Assembly (NCBI RefSeq): GCF_005885605.1
Contig: NZ_SZVP01000002.1
Location: 1 to 64,000 of the forward strand
Direction of reading: 5' to 3'
From: Colwellia ponticola
GTDB lineage: Bacteria; Pseudomonadota; Gammaproteobacteria; Enterobacterales; Alteromonadaceae
Length of the DNA: 64,000 bases
The notes under the pieces: generated by a model
Databases searched by the model: none
What the model was told of the DNA's origin: nothing
What the model saw: only the letters and a program-made list of their open reading frames with translations
Program-made: the position numbers and the translations under genes
Shown: positions 9,970 through 19,097 of the stretch, one piece after another
Position numbering within the stretch: position 1 is the stretch's first letter
How the letters are laid out: every line of letters starts with the position of its first letter

Positions 9970-10728
9970 TTACTGAGGCAGTGGTTGATATAAGAGCTCA
10001 ATAGAATCAGGAGTTACTTTAAGCCATGCACCTTGTTCATACCAATCACCTAACACTATACGTTGAGCGCTAGCGCCATTAGCACACAACTGATGTACGG
10101 CGGGTCTGTGTGTATGACCATGAATTAAGAGTTGACTGTTATATTCCTCTAAGCACTTGACCACTTCATTTTCAGTGACATCCATAATATCTTGTGATTT
10201 TATCGCGGTAGCGGCAGCACTTTTTTTTCTATAGTTTTCAGCTATTTTTTTTCGCACAAATAAAGGTAGGCTTTTTATTGCTGCTTGCCACCACCACGTG
10301 CGTGATTTTTTTCTAAAGTGCTGATAGTCAACATCGCGTGTACACAAGGTATCACCGTGCATTATAACGACATGTTGGCCATAAAGATCTATGGTTTTTA
10401 TTTCAGGCAGTAACGACATACTTGCTTTTTTAGCGTAGCGTTTACCTAAAAGAAAATCTCTATTGCCATGAATGTAAAATATTTCTGTCCCTGAATTACT
10501 CAGTGTAGTCAGCGCATCAGCAATATTTTTCAAATAAGGGCTGTCGTCGTCATCACCGACCCAAGCTTCAAATAAGTCGCCTAAGATATAAAGCTTTTCA
10601 GCTTGTTTGGCATCAGTGTTTAAAAAATTTAAAAAACAGGCGCTTATATCAGGCCTGTTTTCGCTTAAATGTAGATCAGCAATAAAGTAACTTATTGCTG
10701 ATCTTTTATTTTTATTCTTATCAGTCAT
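9970..10728 (-). CDS. lpxH: UDP-2,3-diacylglucosamine diphosphatase LpxH
   Basis: LpxH hydrolyses UDP-2,3-diacylglucosamine to lipid X and UMP in lipid A synthesis at the inner membrane. The 252-residue protein has the calcineurin-like metal motifs in order: IADLHLSE (about residue 17), GDLFEAWVGDD (about 50), HGNRDFLLG (about 85), HGDTLCTRD (about 125) and HGHTHRP (about 203). It follows ppiB by 15 bp on the same strand, the conserved ppiB-lpxH pair. Confidence 0.96.
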   Translation of the reverse strand: MTDKNKNKRSAISYFIADLHLSENRPDISACFLNFLNTDAKQAEKLYILGDLFEAWVGDDDDSPYLKNIADALTTLSNSGTEIFYIHGNRDFLLGKRYAKKASMSLLPEIKTIDLYGQHVVIMHGDTLCTRDVDYQHFRKKSRTWWWQAAIKSLPLFVRKKIAENYRKKSAAATAIKSQDIMDVTENEVVKCLEEYNSQLLIHGHTHRPAVHQLCANGASAQRIVLGDWYEQGAWLKVTPDSIELLYQPLPQ

Positions 10729-10743
10729 TACAATGTGCTGAAA

Positions 10744-11235
10744 TTATTCAACAATCGCTGATTCAACGACTATATCTTCTTTGGGTACATCGCCATGACC
10801 GTGTAAATTACCAGTTTCAACTAAGGTCATTTTATCAACAATGTCCATACCTTCAACCACATTACCAAATACACAGTAGCCCCAGCCTTGCATATTTTCA
10901 GCAGTAAAATCGAGGAAGTTATTATCGGTTAAGTTAATGAAAAACTGTGCAGATGCTGAATGAGGCTCTTGAGTTCTTGCCATAGCTAAGCTACCGCGTT
11001 TGTTACTTAAACCGTTGTTAGCTTCATTTTTAATGCTAGCACGAGTTTCTTTCTCTTCTAAGCCTGGAGCAAAACCACCACCTTGTGCCATAAAGCCTTT
11101 AATAACACGGTGAAAAATAGTGCCATTATAATGACCTTCTTCAACATATTGTTGGAAGTTTTTAGCAGTAACCGGCGCGTTATCGAAGTCTAATTCAATT
11201 TTGATATCGCCAAGGTTGGTTTTTAATACGATCAT
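10744..11235 (-). CDS. ppiB: Cytoplasmic peptidyl-prolyl cis-trans isomerase B (cyclophilin)
   Basis: This 163-residue cyclophilin has no signal peptide, so it is the cytoplasmic type. [13 protein letters not shown] (about residues 42-54) and the [16 protein letters not shown] motif carry the active-site Arg, Phe and Gln residues. It is divergent from cysS, as in E. coli, and probably co-transcribed with lpxH. Confidence 0.96.
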   Translation of the reverse strand: MIVLKTNLGDIKIELDFDNAPVTAKNFQQYVEEGHYNGTIFHRVIKGFMAQGGGFAPGLEEKETRASIKNEANNGLSNKRGSLAMARTQEPHSASAQFFINLTDNNFLDFTAENMQGWGYCVFGNVVEGMDIVDKMTLVETGNLHGHGDVPKEDIVVESAIVE

Positions 11236-11488
11236 AGTTGTCTCTCAGTTAGTGTTAATAAAAGTGTTAATAAATAATTAGTAAATTAATTGCGATAATT
11301 GTACGCTAACTTGCTATAAAGTGCATTAGTATTGGTGATCCTTTAGGTTTGTTAAGGTACAATTAGCCGCCCTTATTTAAGGTGTAGTTAAGGTTGCCAG
11401 TTAAGATGACTAGTTAACTTAACTAGTCAGCGTTACTATCCATCATATTATTAAATAATAATCTATTCAGTAGGAGTCATAAAACATC

Positions 11489-12898
11489 ATGTTGCAGATT
11501 TACAACACCTTAAGTCGTAAAAAAGAAACCTTTACACCAATTAATCCAGGTAAAGTCGGCTTATATGTTTGTGGTTGCACTGTTTATGATTTATGTCACA
11601 TTGGTCACGGTCGTACTTATATTAGCTTTGATAATATAGCCCGTTATTTACGATTTTCCGGTTATGAAGTCAATTATGTTCGTAACATTACCGACGTTGA
11701 AGATAAAATAATTAATCGTGCTAATGAAAATAATGAAACACCAGAAGCCTTAACTCAGCGTACTATTGCGGCAATGCACCAAGACTTTGATGCACTTAAT
11801 ATGGCCAGACCTGATTTAGAGCCTAGAGTAACCACTCACATGGATGAAATCATTACTATGATTGAAACCTTAGTGGCTAAAGAGCATGCTTATGTTGCAG
11901 GCGAAAATGCTCAAGAAACTGGGCAGGGCGATGTTTTGTTTGATGTGTCGAGTTATGCGAATTACGGTAAGCTTAGCGGTCAAAATCTTGAGCAATTACA
12001 AGCCGGTTCACGGGTAGATGTTGATCAAAATAAACATAACCCACTTGATTTTGTTTTATGGAAATCGGCTAAGCCGGGTGAGCCAAGCTGGTCATCGCCA
12101 TGGGGTGAAGGTCGTCCTGGTTGGCATATTGAATGTTCGGCGATGAACGCTAAGGAGTTAGGTCATCATTTTGATATTCATGGTGGCGGCTCTGATTTAA
12201 CCTTCCCTCATCATGAAAATGAAATTGCTCAAAGTTGTTGTGCGCTTAATACTCCTTATGTCAACTACTGGATGCACACAGGTATGGTACAAGTTGACCA
12301 AGAAAAAATGTCTAAATCGTTAGGTAATTTTTTTACTATACGTGATGTATTAGCACAATATGATGCTGAAACAGTGCGTTTCTTCTTAACAACAGGTCAC
12401 TACCGTAGCCAGTTAAACTATTCTGTTGATAATTTAACACAAGCAAGAGCTTCGGTAGAGCGCATTTATACCTCGCTTCGTGATGTAACCATACCAAGTG
12501 ATTATGTGCTAGATAGAGAATCGAGTGTTGTAAAACAGTTTTGCCAAGCCATGGATGATGATTTTAATACGCCACAAGCATTGGCGGTGTTGTTTGAATT
12601 ATCAAAAGAGTTAAATGTTGCTAAGGCCGATAATAACGAGGCTTTAGCCAGTGATTTAGCCTCTACGTTAGTTGCGCTAGGTGAGGTTATTGGTTTATTA
12701 CAACTTGACCCCGCTGCTTTTTTACAAGGTGACAATGATAATGATGAAGTGGCGATAATTGAAGCGCTTATTGTGCAACGTAACCAAGCTCGTAGTGATA
12801 AAGATTGGGCGCTTGCCGACGATGCTCGTGACAAATTGAATGCCATGAATGTTATTTTAGAAGACAGTGCCGGTAAGACCACTTGGCGAAAAGCGTAA
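11489..12898 (+). CDS. cysS: Cysteinyl-tRNA synthetase
   Basis: CysS charges tRNA-Cys. The class I signatures HIGHGRT (about residue 37) and KMSKSLGN (about 271) are intact. The zinc ligands are seen in [16 protein letters not shown] and [10 protein letters not shown]. Length is 469 residues, near the E. coli enzyme. AGGAG lies 8 bases before the ATG. A strong terminator follows. Confidence 0.97.
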   Translation: MLQIYNTLSRKKETFTPINPGKVGLYVCGCTVYDLCHIGHGRTYISFDNIARYLRFSGYEVNYVRNITDVEDKIINRANENNETPEALTQRTIAAMHQDFDALNMARPDLEPRVTTHMDEIITMIETLVAKEHAYVAGENAQETGQGDVLFDVSSYANYGKLSGQNLEQLQAGSRVDVDQNKHNPLDFVLWKSAKPGEPSWSSPWGEGRPGWHIECSAMNAKELGHHFDIHGGGSDLTFPHHENEIAQSCCALNTPYVNYWMHTGMVQVDQEKMSKSLGNFFTIRDVLAQYDAETVRFFLTTGHYRSQLNYSVDNLTQARASVERIYTSLRDVTIPSDYVLDRESSVVKQFCQAMDDDFNTPQALAVLFELSKELNVAKADNNEALASDLASTLVALGEVIGLLQLDPAAFLQGDNDNDEVAIIEALIVQRNQARSDKDWALADDARDKLNAMNVILEDSAGKTTWRKA

Positions 12899-12933
12899 CT
12901 TATTAAGAGTTTAAAGACTAGAAATAACAAAAA

Positions 12934-12969
12934 GGGTGAGTACTATATTTTAGTATTCACCCTTTTTTT
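12934..12969 (+). terminator. Rho-independent terminator of cysS
   Basis: GGGTGAGTACTA pairs with TAGTATTCACCC (one G-T wobble) around a short T-rich loop, followed by seven T's. The A's upstream could also serve folD, which converges from the other side. Confidence 0.9.
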
Positions 12970-13030
12970 ATTCAGTTTTAAGCTACTTAGCTCTAAATAT
13001 TAGCATGCGGTAAGTGGTAAAATAACGCTA

Positions 13031-13885
13031 CTATTTTGTTCCTTGCTCACAAGCAATAAGCGTATTTTCAATAAGGCTAGCAACGGTCATTGGACCAACA
13101 CCACCTGGAACAGGAGTAATAAATGCCGCTCTTTCTTTAGCTATGTCAAAACCTACATCTCCTACTAATGTACCGTTATCTAAGCGATTGATACCTACAT
13201 CAATAACGATAGCGCCTTCTTTAATCCACTCACCTGGAATAAAGTTAGGTCTACCGACCGCTACAACAATCAGATCAGCACTGCGCACTTTACTCTCTAA
13301 ATCTTTGGTAAAGCGGTGTGTTGACGTTACGGTGCATTTAGCAAGTAACAATTCTAAACCCATAGGGCGTCCAACAATATTAGAGGCGCCAATGACCAGT
13401 GCGTCTAAACCTTTAGGATCAACGCCGGTTGATTTGATAAGCGTAATAATACCTTTAGGTGTACAAGGCCTTAAACCCGGTTGTCTTAAGGCTAATTTAC
13501 CTACGTTAGAAGGGTGGAAGCCATCGACATCTTTAAGTGGGTTGATATGCTCAATAATTAAATCAGCATTTAACCCTTCAGGTAAAGGTAGCTGTACTAA
13601 TATACCATCGATAGCATCATCGTTATTTAATTCATGTACTAACGCGAGTAACTCTTGCTCAGAAGTAGTCTTAGGTAAATCATAAGAACGAGAAATAAAC
13701 CCTACTTCTTCACATGCTTTACGTTTACTACCTACATATACTTCTGAGGCAGGATCGCAGCCAACAAGAATAACGGCTAAGCCAGGCGCTCTTTGGCCAT
13801 TTTTGATACGTAAGTTAACTCTCTCTTTAACTGAATCTCTAAGCTGTTTGGCAATTGCTTTGCCATCGATCAATGATGCTGTCAT
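13031..13885 (-). CDS. folD: Methylenetetrahydrofolate dehydrogenase / methenyltetrahydrofolate cyclohydrolase
   Basis: FolD interconverts 5,10-methylene-, 5,10-methenyl- and 10-formyl-tetrahydrofolate with NADP. The 284-residue protein has the catalytic lysine region [14 protein letters not shown] (about residues 50-63), [13 protein letters not shown], the Rossmann segment [16 protein letters not shown] and the C-terminal [14 protein letters not shown]. It is convergent with cysS. A long open frame antisense to it (13143-13685) is a shadow. Confidence 0.97.
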   Translation of the reverse strand: MTASLIDGKAIAKQLRDSVKERVNLRIKNGQRAPGLAVILVGCDPASEVYVGSKRKACEEVGFISRSYDLPKTTSEQELLALVHELNNDDAIDGILVQLPLPEGLNADLIIEHINPLKDVDGFHPSNVGKLALRQPGLRPCTPKGIITLIKSTGVDPKGLDALVIGASNIVGRPMGLELLLAKCTVTSTHRFTKDLESKVRSADLIVVAVGRPNFIPGEWIKEGAIVIDVGINRLDNGTLVGDVGFDIAKERAAFITPVPGGVGPMTVASLIENTLIACEQGTK

Positions 13886-14177
13886 AAGTCTGCTGTAGGC
13901 CTTGGTTATGAATGAAGGTTTAATGGTGTAAACTGATAGCTTACATGGGTAGTTTTAAGTGATGAAACCCATCAGTATTTTGCCATAAACTATATCTGTA
14001 TTGTAGGTTTACTTTATTTAATAAGCATTTTATTTTAATGCTGCTTATATCGTATTACTAAAATAACAATTAAGTTACTGTCGGTGTAAATAAACAACAA
14101 TCATCATTGTGGTTAGTGGGATAATTCAGCGACTTGTCTTAAAAATAACCGAACAGCTATTTATTTATAAAAAAGGT

Positions 14178-14206
14178 TTGACTGAAGTTAAGCAACTCGG
14201 TAATAT
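14178..14206 (+). promoter_or_regulatory. Sigma-70 promoter of the tRNA operon
   Basis: TTGACT, a 17-bp spacer, and TAATAT, followed by a GC-rich CCGCATCCG discriminator typical of stringently controlled stable-RNA promoters. The predicted start is about 45 bases before the first tRNA. The rest of the 371-bp folD-tRNA gap shows no gene. Confidence 0.75.
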
Positions 14207-14256
14207 CCGCATCCGTTGAAACGACACAATTCATTGGGTCTGACAACAGCATAAAT

Positions 14257-14333
14257 CGGTGATTAGCGCAGCTTGGTAGCGCACTTGGTTTGGGTCCAAG
14301 GGGTCGCAAGTTCGAATCTTGCATCACCGACCA
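14257..14333 (+). tRNA. tRNA-Pro (anticodon TGG), first copy
   Basis: A 77-nt cloverleaf with encoded CCA. Acceptor arms CGGTGAT/ATCACCG pair, the anticodon stem CTTGG/CCAAG holds loop TTTGGGT (anticodon TGG), and the T arm is GCAAG-TTCGAAT-CTTGC. It reads codon CCA and, with modification, other proline codons. Confidence 0.96.
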
Positions 14334-14380
14334 CTTATTTTTACTATAAAAATTAAGTGACTATGCCTTTGTAGGGAATT

Positions 14381-14457
<77 letters not shown>

Positions 14458-14480
14458 TATTTAGGTATGGGAATGTTATG

Positions 14481-14556
14481 GTGGCTATAGCTCAGTTGGT
14501 AGAGCCCCGGATTGTGATTCCGGTTGTCGAGGGTTCAAGTCCCTTTAGCCACCCCA
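14481..14556 (+). tRNA. tRNA-His (anticodon GTG)
   Basis: A 76-nt cloverleaf with encoded CCA. Acceptor GTGGCTA pairs with TAGCCAC; the anticodon stem CCGGA/TCCGG holds TTGTGAT (anticodon GTG). The first G is encoded, supplying the G-1 identity element of tRNA-His after processing. Confidence 0.95.
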
Positions 14557-14598
14557 TCTTTTACTTCTTTCTGAAGTAGTTGATAAAAGTATAAATAT

Positions 14599-14675
14599 CG
14601 GTGATTAGCGCAGCTTGGTAGCGCACTTGGTTTGGGTCCAAGGGGTCGCAAGTTCGAATCTTGCATCACCGACCA
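14599..14675 (+). tRNA. tRNA-Pro (anticodon TGG), second copy
   Basis: Identical in sequence to the first tRNA-Pro of the cluster, all 77 nt including CCA. Its 3' end is the source of the T-arm and acceptor fragments in the tandem repeats that follow. Confidence 0.96.
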
Positions 14676-15106
14676 CTTTTATTTTATCTCCTTATTTTAT
14701 CTCCTTAAATTATCCTCAGTTTAAACTAGTTTCAAAACCAAGTTATTGGTTTGGGTGTTACTAAGTTCAGTCGCCAGTTCGAATCTTGCATCACCGACCA
14801 CTTTTATTTTATCTCCTTAAATTATCCTCAGTTTAAACTAGTTTCAAAACCAAGTTATTGGTTTGGGTGTTACTAAGTTCAGTCGCCAGTTCGAATCTTG
14901 CATCACCGACCACTTTTATTTTATCTTCTTAAATTATCCTCAGTTTAAACTAGTTTCAAAACCAAGTTATTGGTTTGGGTGTTACTAAGTTCAGTCGCCA
15001 GTTCGAATCTTGCATCACCGACCACTTTTATTTTATCTTCTTAAATTATCCTCAGTTTAAACTAGTTTCAAAACCAAGTTATTGGTTTGGGTGTTACTAA
15101 GTTCAG
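14651..15106 (+). repeat. Tandem 112-bp repeats carrying the tRNA-Pro 3' end
   Basis: Units begin at 14651, 14776, 14888 and 15000. The first is 125 bp because a 13-bp segment (TTATTTTATCTCC) is doubled; the next two are exactly 112 bp; the last is cut short at about 15106. Units two to four begin with the last 25 nt of tRNA-Pro (14776-14800, 14888-14912, 15000-15024). Each of these is preceded by a degenerate piece starting TTGGTTTGGGT, which copies the anticodon arm. The T stem of each relic has one mismatch (GCCAG for GCAAG) and no 5' half exists, so none can be a tRNA. Each spacer also holds an AAACCAA-GTTA-TTGGTTT hairpin. Confidence 0.93.
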
Positions 15107-15228
15107 CCACACTTTGATTTTATAACCTCTTACGCTCTATTAGCACGACTCTAGCTTGACATCATGGGCAGCCCTTTCTGTCCAACTATTGTCAATAGAT
15201 AAAATCCTAAGTCATGTCGTATTACACC

Positions 15229-15257
15229 TTGCAACTTTTTTTTGCTATCGCTATAAT
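15229..15257 (+). promoter_or_regulatory. Sigma-70 promoter of tig
   Basis: TTGCAA, a 17-bp spacer, and a perfect TATAAT. The predicted start gives a leader of about 125 bases before tig. Nothing else coding is seen between the repeats and tig. Confidence 0.65.
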
Positions 15258-15388
15258 TCGTCGTCATAAATTTTATAAAATGGCATCATTTGCTATTTAC
15301 TTCGATAAGTTTATTAAATTTCTATCAAAGTATTAGCATCGATTGATGTATAAAAGCGTAATACGCTAAGTTTTTTTGAGGTATTAAA

Positions 15389-16696
15389 ATGCAAGTTTCA
15401 GTTGAGACTACCCAAGGTTTGGAACGTCGTCTGACTATTTCTGTTCCTGCCGAAAAAGTAGATGTAGAAGTTAAGAACCGTCTTCGTCAAATCAGTAAAA
15501 CACAGCGTATTAACGGTTTCCGTCCTGGTAAAGTTCCACCATCAGTTATTCAAAAACGTTACGGTCAATCAGTACGTCAAGAAGTTGCTGGTGAAGTGAT
15601 GCAACGTAACTTTGTTGATGCAATTGTTGCAGAAAAAATCAATCCAGCTGGTCGTCCGTCATTTGTTGCTAAAAGTAATGAAGATGGTAAAGCGTTAGAG
15701 TTTGAAGCAACGTTTGAAGTATACCCAGTGGTTGAAATTAAAGATTTAGATAAGATCGCTATTGAGCGTCCACAAGTTGAAGTGACAGATGCTGATTTAG
15801 ATGACATGTTTGTTACGTTACAAAAACAACATCAAACATGGAAAGAAAACAAACGTAAAAGTAAAGAGGGTGATAAATTAACACTTGATTTTACTGGCCG
15901 TGTAGACGGTGAAGAGTTTGAAGGTGGTAAAGCTGAAGGTTTTGAATTAGAGCTAGGCGCTGGTCGTATGATCCCTGGTTTTGAGCAAGAAGTTATTGGT
16001 ATGAAAGCCGGTGATGAGCAAACTATTAAAGTGACTTTCCCAGAAGATTACCATGCAGAAAACCTAAAAGGTAAAGAAGCTGAGTTTGATATTGTTATTC
16101 ATAAAAATGAAGGCCCGGTATTACCTGAAATTGACGATGAGTTTGCAAAACTTTTCGGCATTGAAGAAGGTGGTGTTGAAGCATTACGTGCTGAAGTAAG
16201 TAAAAACATGACACGTGAATTAACACAAGCTGTAAAAGCTAAAGTTAAAACACAAGTACTTGATGGTTTATTAGCCGCACACGATGTTGAACTACCTTCA
16301 GCACTTGTTACACAAGAAGTTGATGTGTTACGTCAACAAGCGATGCAACGCTTTCAAGGCCAAATGGATCCTAAAAACTTACCACAACTTCCTGCGGAAA
16401 TGTTTACCGAGCAAGCAGAGCGTCGTGTTAAAATTGGTTTGCTATTAGGTGAAGTCATTAAAATAAATGAACTTAAAGTTGATGACGCTAAAGTAAATGA
16501 GTTAATCGCTTCAGCAGCTTCAGCTTATGAAGACCCTAAAGAAGTTATTGAGTACTACGCTAATAACCAAGAGCTTATGCAGCAAATGCAGAACGTTGCT
16601 TTAGAAGAGCAAGCTGTTGAGTTTTTAGTTGAAAAAGCTCAAGTGTCAGATAAAAAAGCTAGCTTCAACGAGATCATGAATCCAGAAGCTAAGTAA
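15389..16696 (+). CDS. tig: Trigger factor, ribosome-associated chaperone
   Basis: Trigger factor binds ribosomal protein L23 and shelters nascent chains. The 435-residue protein has the N-terminal ribosome-binding domain with [12 protein letters not shown] (about residues 43-54, containing the signature loop). An FKBP-type isomerase domain follows at about 150-245 ([19 protein letters not shown]...[12 protein letters not shown]), then the C-terminal chaperone arms. It begins the conserved tig-clpP-clpX-lon order. Confidence 0.97.
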   Translation: MQVSVETTQGLERRLTISVPAEKVDVEVKNRLRQISKTQRINGFRPGKVPPSVIQKRYGQSVRQEVAGEVMQRNFVDAIVAEKINPAGRPSFVAKSNEDGKALEFEATFEVYPVVEIKDLDKIAIERPQVEVTDADLDDMFVTLQKQHQTWKENKRKSKEGDKLTLDFTGRVDGEEFEGGKAEGFELELGAGRMIPGFEQEVIGMKAGDEQTIKVTFPEDYHAENLKGKEAEFDIVIHKNEGPVLPEIDDEFAKLFGIEEGGVEALRAEVSKNMTRELTQAVKAKVKTQVLDGLLAAHDVELPSALVTQEVDVLRQQAMQRFQGQMDPKNLPQLPAEMFTEQAERRVKIGLLLGEVIKINELKVDDAKVNELIASAASAYEDPKEVIEYYANNQELMQQMQNVALEEQAVEFLVEKAQVSDKKASFNEIMNPEAK

Positions 16697-16730
16697 TACT
16701 AAGTAAAGTTAAATTTTCATTAGTTTTACA

Positions 16731-16759
16731 TTGACAACTAACTAAGCAATCGCTTAAAT
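16731..16759 (+). promoter_or_regulatory. Candidate clpP promoter
   Basis: TTGACA, 17 bp, TTAAAT. The -35 is perfect and the -10 is weaker. The start point would fall within the large hairpin at 16761-16792. Confidence 0.45.
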
Positions 16760-16760
16760 T

Positions 16761-16792
16761 TAATGGCTTGTATGGCAACATACAAGCCATTA
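16761..16792 (+). terminator. Long hairpin with GCAA loop between tig and clpP
   Basis: TAATGGCTTGTATG and CATACAAGCCATTA form a perfect 14-bp stem closed by a GCAA (GNRA) loop, followed by CTATTTATT rather than a pure T-run. It may be the tig terminator or an attenuator/leader structure ahead of clpP. Confidence 0.6.
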
Positions 16793-16817
16793 CTATTTAT
16801 TAAGGGAAGGTATACTC

Positions 16818-17480
16818 TTGTTTAATTCTCAAATCACATCTCAAAGAACAGCTCAAGTCTCATCACAAAGCAGTGCAGCAAATATTGAAAGCGCGTTAGT
16901 GCCTATGGTTGTTGAACAAACCGCTAAAGGCGAACGTTCATATGATATTTACTCAAGACTGTTAAAAGAACGTGTAATCTTCCTTTGCGGTCAAGTTGAA
17001 GACCATATGGCTAACTTGATCATCGCGCAGTTATTATTCTTAGAATCTGAAAGTCCAGATAAAGATATTTATTTGTATATAAATTCGCCAGGTGGCTCGG
17101 TAACTGCTGGTATGGCAATTTACGACACCATGAAGTTTATTAGACCTAATATCAGCACGGTTTGTATTGGTCAAGCGGCAAGTATGGGCGCATTTTTATT
17201 ATCAGGTGGTGAAAAAGGTAAGCGTTATTGTTTACCTAATGCTCGCGTAATGATTCATCAGCCTTTAGGTGGCTTCCAAGGTCAAGCTTCAGACTTTGAA
17301 ATTCATGCTAAAGAAATATTATTTATAAAAAATAAATTAAACAAATTAATGGCTGACCATACAGGCCAGTCTTTAGAGAAAGTATCTAAAGATACAGACA
17401 GAGATAACTTTTTAAGTGCTGAGGCAGCGGTTGAATATGGTTTAGTTGATGCCATATTAGAGCAACGTAACGATAAATAG
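16818..17480 (+). CDS. clpP: ATP-dependent Clp protease proteolytic subunit
   Basis: ClpP is the serine peptidase chamber that ClpX and ClpA feed. The catalytic Ser is in [11 protein letters not shown] (about residue 120), the His in MIHQPLGG (about 145), and the Asp follows in the C-terminal third. The TTG start has AAGGGAAGG 8 bases upstream and gives a 220-residue precursor with an N-terminal propeptide a little longer than in E. coli. The mature start is probably near [10 protein letters not shown]. It is followed by clpX after 75 bp. Confidence 0.96.
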   Translation: MFNSQITSQRTAQVSSQSSAANIESALVPMVVEQTAKGERSYDIYSRLLKERVIFLCGQVEDHMANLIIAQLLFLESESPDKDIYLYINSPGGSVTAGMAIYDTMKFIRPNISTVCIGQAASMGAFLLSGGEKGKRYCLPNARVMIHQPLGGFQGQASDFEIHAKEILFIKNKLNKLMADHTGQSLEKVSKDTDRDNFLSAEAAVEYGLVDAILEQRNDK

Positions 17481-17555
17481 TGTTTCGGTGTATACTTGTT
17501 ATTGATGCAGATTGAAATATAAATGGATTTAGTATTAAAAATTTAGAGGTAGGGT

Positions 17556-18830
17556 ATGACCGATATTAAAAGTGGTGGCGATAACGGCAAGTTACTTTAC
17601 TGTTCATTTTGTGGCAAAAGCCAACATGAAGTACGTAAATTAATTGCTGGCCCATCAGTGTTTGTTTGTGATGAATGTGTTGAGTTGTGTAACGACATCA
17701 TTCGTGAAGAAATCTCTGAAATTTCGCCAAAAGAAAGTAAAGAAGCTTTACCTTCTCCTATGGAGATCCGTGAAAGCTTAGATGAATACGTTATTGGTCA
17801 AGACCATGCTAAAAAAGTATTAGCGGTTGCTGTTTACAATCATTACAAGCGATTGCGTAATGGTGATACTCATAATGGTGTTGAATTAGGTAAAAGTAAT
17901 ATTTTACTTATCGGACCAACAGGTAGTGGTAAAACATTACTAGCACAGACTCTTGCACGATTATTAGATGTCCCCTTTACTATGGCTGATGCAACAACTT
18001 TAACCGAAGCAGGTTATGTTGGTGAAGACGTAGAAAATATTATTCAAAAGTTATTACAAAAATGTGATTACGATGTTGAGAAAGCCCAACGCGGTATTGT
18101 CTACATTGATGAAATTGATAAAATTTCACGTAAATCAGATAACCCTTCTATTACTCGTGATGTATCGGGTGAGGGGGTACAACAAGCGTTATTAAAACTT
18201 ATTGAAGGAACGGTTGCTTCAGTACCACCACAAGGTGGTCGCAAACATCCACAACAAGAGTTTTTACAAGTTGATACTTCTAAAATACTCTTTATTTGTG
18301 GTGGTGCGTTTGCAGGCTTAGATAAAGTGGTTGAACAACGTAACCATAAAGGCACAGGTATTGGTTTTGGCGCTGAAGTTCGCGGTAAAGATGAAGAAAA
18401 ATCATTAACCGATAGCTTAGCCGAAGTTGAACCACAAGATTTAGTTAAGTACGGTTTAATCCCTGAGTTTATTGGTCGTTTACCTGTGTTAGCTACTTTG
18501 CGTGAACTTGACGAAAGTGCACTTATTCAGATATTGCAAGAGCCTAAAAATGCACTAACTAAGCAGTTTACTGCGCTATTTGATATGGAAAATGTCGAAT
18601 TAGAATTTAGAACTGATGCACTAAAAGCTATTGCCCGTAAAGCAATGGATCGAAAAACGGGTGCACGTGGTTTGCGTTCAATTGTTGAAGCAGTGTTACT
18701 TGATACTATGTATGAGTTACCGTCATTAGAAAACGTTAGTAAAATAGTCGTTGATGAAAATACCATTAAAGGCGAAAGTAAGCCGATTGTTATTTATGAC
18801 AGTAAACAAGAGAAAACGGCTGAAGAGTAA
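17556..18830 (+). CDS. clpX: ATP-dependent Clp protease ATPase subunit ClpX
   Basis: ClpX is the AAA+ unfoldase of ClpXP. The 424-residue protein starts with the four-cysteine zinc-binding domain (CSFCGKS...CDECVELC). It then has Walker A GPTGSGKT (about residue 129), Walker [11 protein letters not shown], the RKH pore loop and the GIGF loop that docks on ClpP. All elements are intact. Confidence 0.98.
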   Translation: MTDIKSGGDNGKLLYCSFCGKSQHEVRKLIAGPSVFVCDECVELCNDIIREEISEISPKESKEALPSPMEIRESLDEYVIGQDHAKKVLAVAVYNHYKRLRNGDTHNGVELGKSNILLIGPTGSGKTLLAQTLARLLDVPFTMADATTLTEAGYVGEDVENIIQKLLQKCDYDVEKAQRGIVYIDEIDKISRKSDNPSITRDVSGEGVQQALLKLIEGTVASVPPQGGRKHPQQEFLQVDTSKILFICGGAFAGLDKVVEQRNHKGTGIGFGAEVRGKDEEKSLTDSLAEVEPQDLVKYGLIPEFIGRLPVLATLRELDESALIQILQEPKNALTKQFTALFDMENVELEFRTDALKAIARKAMDRKTGARGLRSIVEAVLLDTMYELPSLENVSKIVVDENTIKGESKPIVIYDSKQEKTAEE

Positions 18831-18856
18831 CAGAGCTTTTTAGACGTAACTATTTT

Positions 18857-18883
18857 AAAGCCCCTTTTATAAGGGGCTTTTTT
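18857..18883 (+). terminator. Terminator after clpX
   Basis: AAAGCCCCTT-TTAT-AAGGGGCTTT followed by T's. It separates clpPX from the heat-shock lon promoter. Confidence 0.9.
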
Positions 18884-19011
18884 GATCCCCAACTAAAGTT
18901 ATTCACTGTAATTAATCAACATAATTAATGAAGCTTCATACGCTCAATGAATTAATCTGTTTGGTATTAAGCGATAAAATGCATAGAATTAGGATTATTT
19001 TTTATCTTTTG

Positions 19012-19038
19012 TTGAAAGTGAACAGCCTAACCCCATAT
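19012..19038 (+). promoter_or_regulatory. Sigma-32 (heat-shock) promoter of lon
   Basis: TTGAAA, a 13-bp spacer, then CCCCATAT: a near-perfect match to the RpoH consensus (CTTGAAA and CCCCATNT). It lies 60 bp before the lon start, as expected for a heat-shock protease gene. Confidence 0.82.
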
Positions 19039-19097
19039 AGATTCTATAGTCACTCATATTATAATTTTAATTAAAACAATTCCCAAGAAGGTAGCCA

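Noticed and set aside
13143-13685. 180-codon open frame antisense to folD
   Set aside because: It lies wholly within a clear folD coding sequence on the other strand, has no ribosome site and gives a serine/proline/leucine-rich product typical of a shadow frame.
14746-14800. Additional tRNA genes in the repeats
   Set aside because: They lack the 5' acceptor strand and D arm and have a T-stem mismatch, so they cannot fold as tRNAs.
14651-15106. Possible CRISPR array
   Set aside because: The whole 112-bp unit is repeated with no unique spacers, and the conserved part is a tRNA 3' end.
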